From contig JAWWNJ010000117.1 in assembly GCA_037176885.1 (NCBI GenBank), positions 186,001-250,000 on the forward strand: DNA of 64,000 bases, given 5' to 3'. This document shows, piece after piece, positions 63,418-64,000 of this stretch (within the stretch, counting starts at the first letter, position 1; every line of letters starts with the position of its first letter). A program made the translations under genes and the position numbers. This DNA comes from Favolaschia claudopus. Lineage: Eukaryota; Basidiomycota; Agaricomycetes; Agaricales; Mycenaceae. The notes under the pieces are model-generated. The model was given only the letters and a program-made list of their open reading frames with translations. It had not been told where the DNA came from and ran no database searches.

Positions 63418-64000
63418 TCAGTTCTCCTTGTCGCTTTCATCCCCCACAACCCTCGCCCGCTTCTTCCCCTTGCGTTTCTTAGCGGCGGCGACCATCTTAC
63501 TTGCCTTGCGCACAAAGTTACCCACGGCACCGGCTGCCATCCCAACGTCGGTTTTGTAGAACTTGGTATCGAAGTCGGCGATGCTGTTGGCGTAGACAAT
63601 GCCTTGTTCCCCAAGGCTGTCAGCATATTGGAAGTAGTTGAGAGCTGGGTACTTTTCATCCAGAGCACGCAGCACGTCGGAGACAAGGAGGACGTCCTCA
63701 TCTTCATCAGATTCATCTGATGACTCGTCCTCACGTCGATGTTTGACGCCATTGCCATCGCGAAGGATGGTATCACCGGACTCGGAGTTGCCAAGATGGA
63801 GGTGGATGGGGGGCATGGTATTTTGCCCGCGGTTACGAGCGCGCTCCTCGCGAGCACGGCCACGCTCTGCAAGCTCGTCAAGCTTGAGGACTTTGGGAGG
63901 ATGTTCCAGATCTGCGGTGCCATCGTGCTGAAGACAGAAGTCAGCAGTGTAAAAGAGAAACAGGAATTCCACGTCACGCACCATGTACCGAGCCCACAAA
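63418..64000 (-). CDS. Conserved Agaricomycete-type hypothetical protein, 5' end off the window
   Basis: The frame ends at 63418. A probable intron at about 63930-63980 (GTGCGT to TTCAG) precedes a basic/charged stretch (LAERGRAREERARNRGQN), an acidic Ser/Asp/Glu run, and a C-terminal helical domain LLVSDVLRALDEKYPALNYF with FYKTDVGMAAGAVGNFVRKA. A Lys/Arg-rich tail (AKKRKGKKRAR) looks like a nuclear signal. The C-terminal module resembles small SAM-like helical domains I recall at the ends of transposon-associated Agaricomycete proteins; the function is unknown. The 5' part lies beyond the window. Confidence 0.45.
   Translation of the reverse strand, partial: LWARYMVRDVEFLFLFYTADFCLQHDGTADLEHPPKVLKLDELAERGRAREERARNRGQNTMPPIHLHLGNSESGDTILRDGNGVKHRREDESSDESDEDEDVLLVSDVLRALDEKYPALNYFQYADSLGEQGIVYANSIADFDTKFYKTDVGMAAGAVGNFVRKASKMVAAAKKRKGKKRARVVGDESDKEN

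Overview
This window looks like a stretch of an Agaricomycete (mushroom-forming basidiomycete) nuclear genome, in a region very rich in transposable elements. The evidence is short spliceosomal introns of about 50-60 nt with GTAAGT/GTATGT donors, a fungal Zn2Cys6 zinc cluster, F-box/LRR and F-box/TPR genes, and several transposon families I associate with Agaricomycetes. There is no operon structure, no rRNA, no CRISPR array and no ordinary long single-exon gene. Most coding DNA here is broken, truncated or interrupted by insertions.

Layout. 0-5.9 kb: small TIR elements, a tRNA-derived SINE head and decayed coding remnants. 6.3-8.7 kb: a TIR element, an F-box/LRR pseudogene and a small MITE. 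10.7-16.4 kb: a TIR repeat carrying a tRNA-like segment, then copy 1 of a large transposase-like gene that is split by an 8-bp-TSD hAT-type MITE. 18.3-24.7 kb: MITEs, a Zn2Cys6 gene start, a nested Tc1-like composite with the remains of a transposase gene, and a conserved Agaricomycete-type ORF. 24.8-26.0 kb: an unrecognised multi-exon gene on the minus strand. 26.1-27.8 kb: a 5'-truncated LINE with RNase H and a poly(A) tail. 27.8-29.6 kb: a kelch-repeat gene containing a TIR element that could be spliced out in frame. 29.6-33.9 kb: a GC-rich hairpin array, MITEs and CGGGTC-rich repeats. 34.0-36.0 kb: an F-box/TPR gene. 38.6-42.7 kb: copy 2 of the transposase-like gene. 43.9-45.9 kb: a tyrosine recombinase remnant split by a long-TIR element that itself holds a hAT MITE. 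48.9-54.1 kb: MITEs, a hAT transposase C-terminus, and the zinc-finger end of copy 3 with a solo-LTR-like insertion in its intron. 55-60.5 kb: pogo, hAT and Tnp2 (CACTA) fragments, a degenerate tRNA-Met and a Tc1-like MITE. 62.1-63.3 kb: an apparently complete Tc1-like DD34E transposase with introns. 63.4 kb to the end: a minus-strand ORF running off the window.

The most interesting item is the gene family present at 12.5, 38.6 and 53.2 kb. Its core shows four ordered motifs (D-E-L; T/S-D-G; D-Y-x-H-x-F-K-R; D-V-L-E-x-L-F-G-R-x-R-x-x-G-G) that match the motif order I know from P-element/THAP9 DDE transposases. This core is flanked by N-terminal CxxC modules and C-terminal C2H2-like fingers. 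I read it as a fungal P-element-like lineage. All three copies are defective, each in a different way: a MITE insertion, an internal deletion that removes the first aspartate, and loss of the core plus an LTR in an intron.
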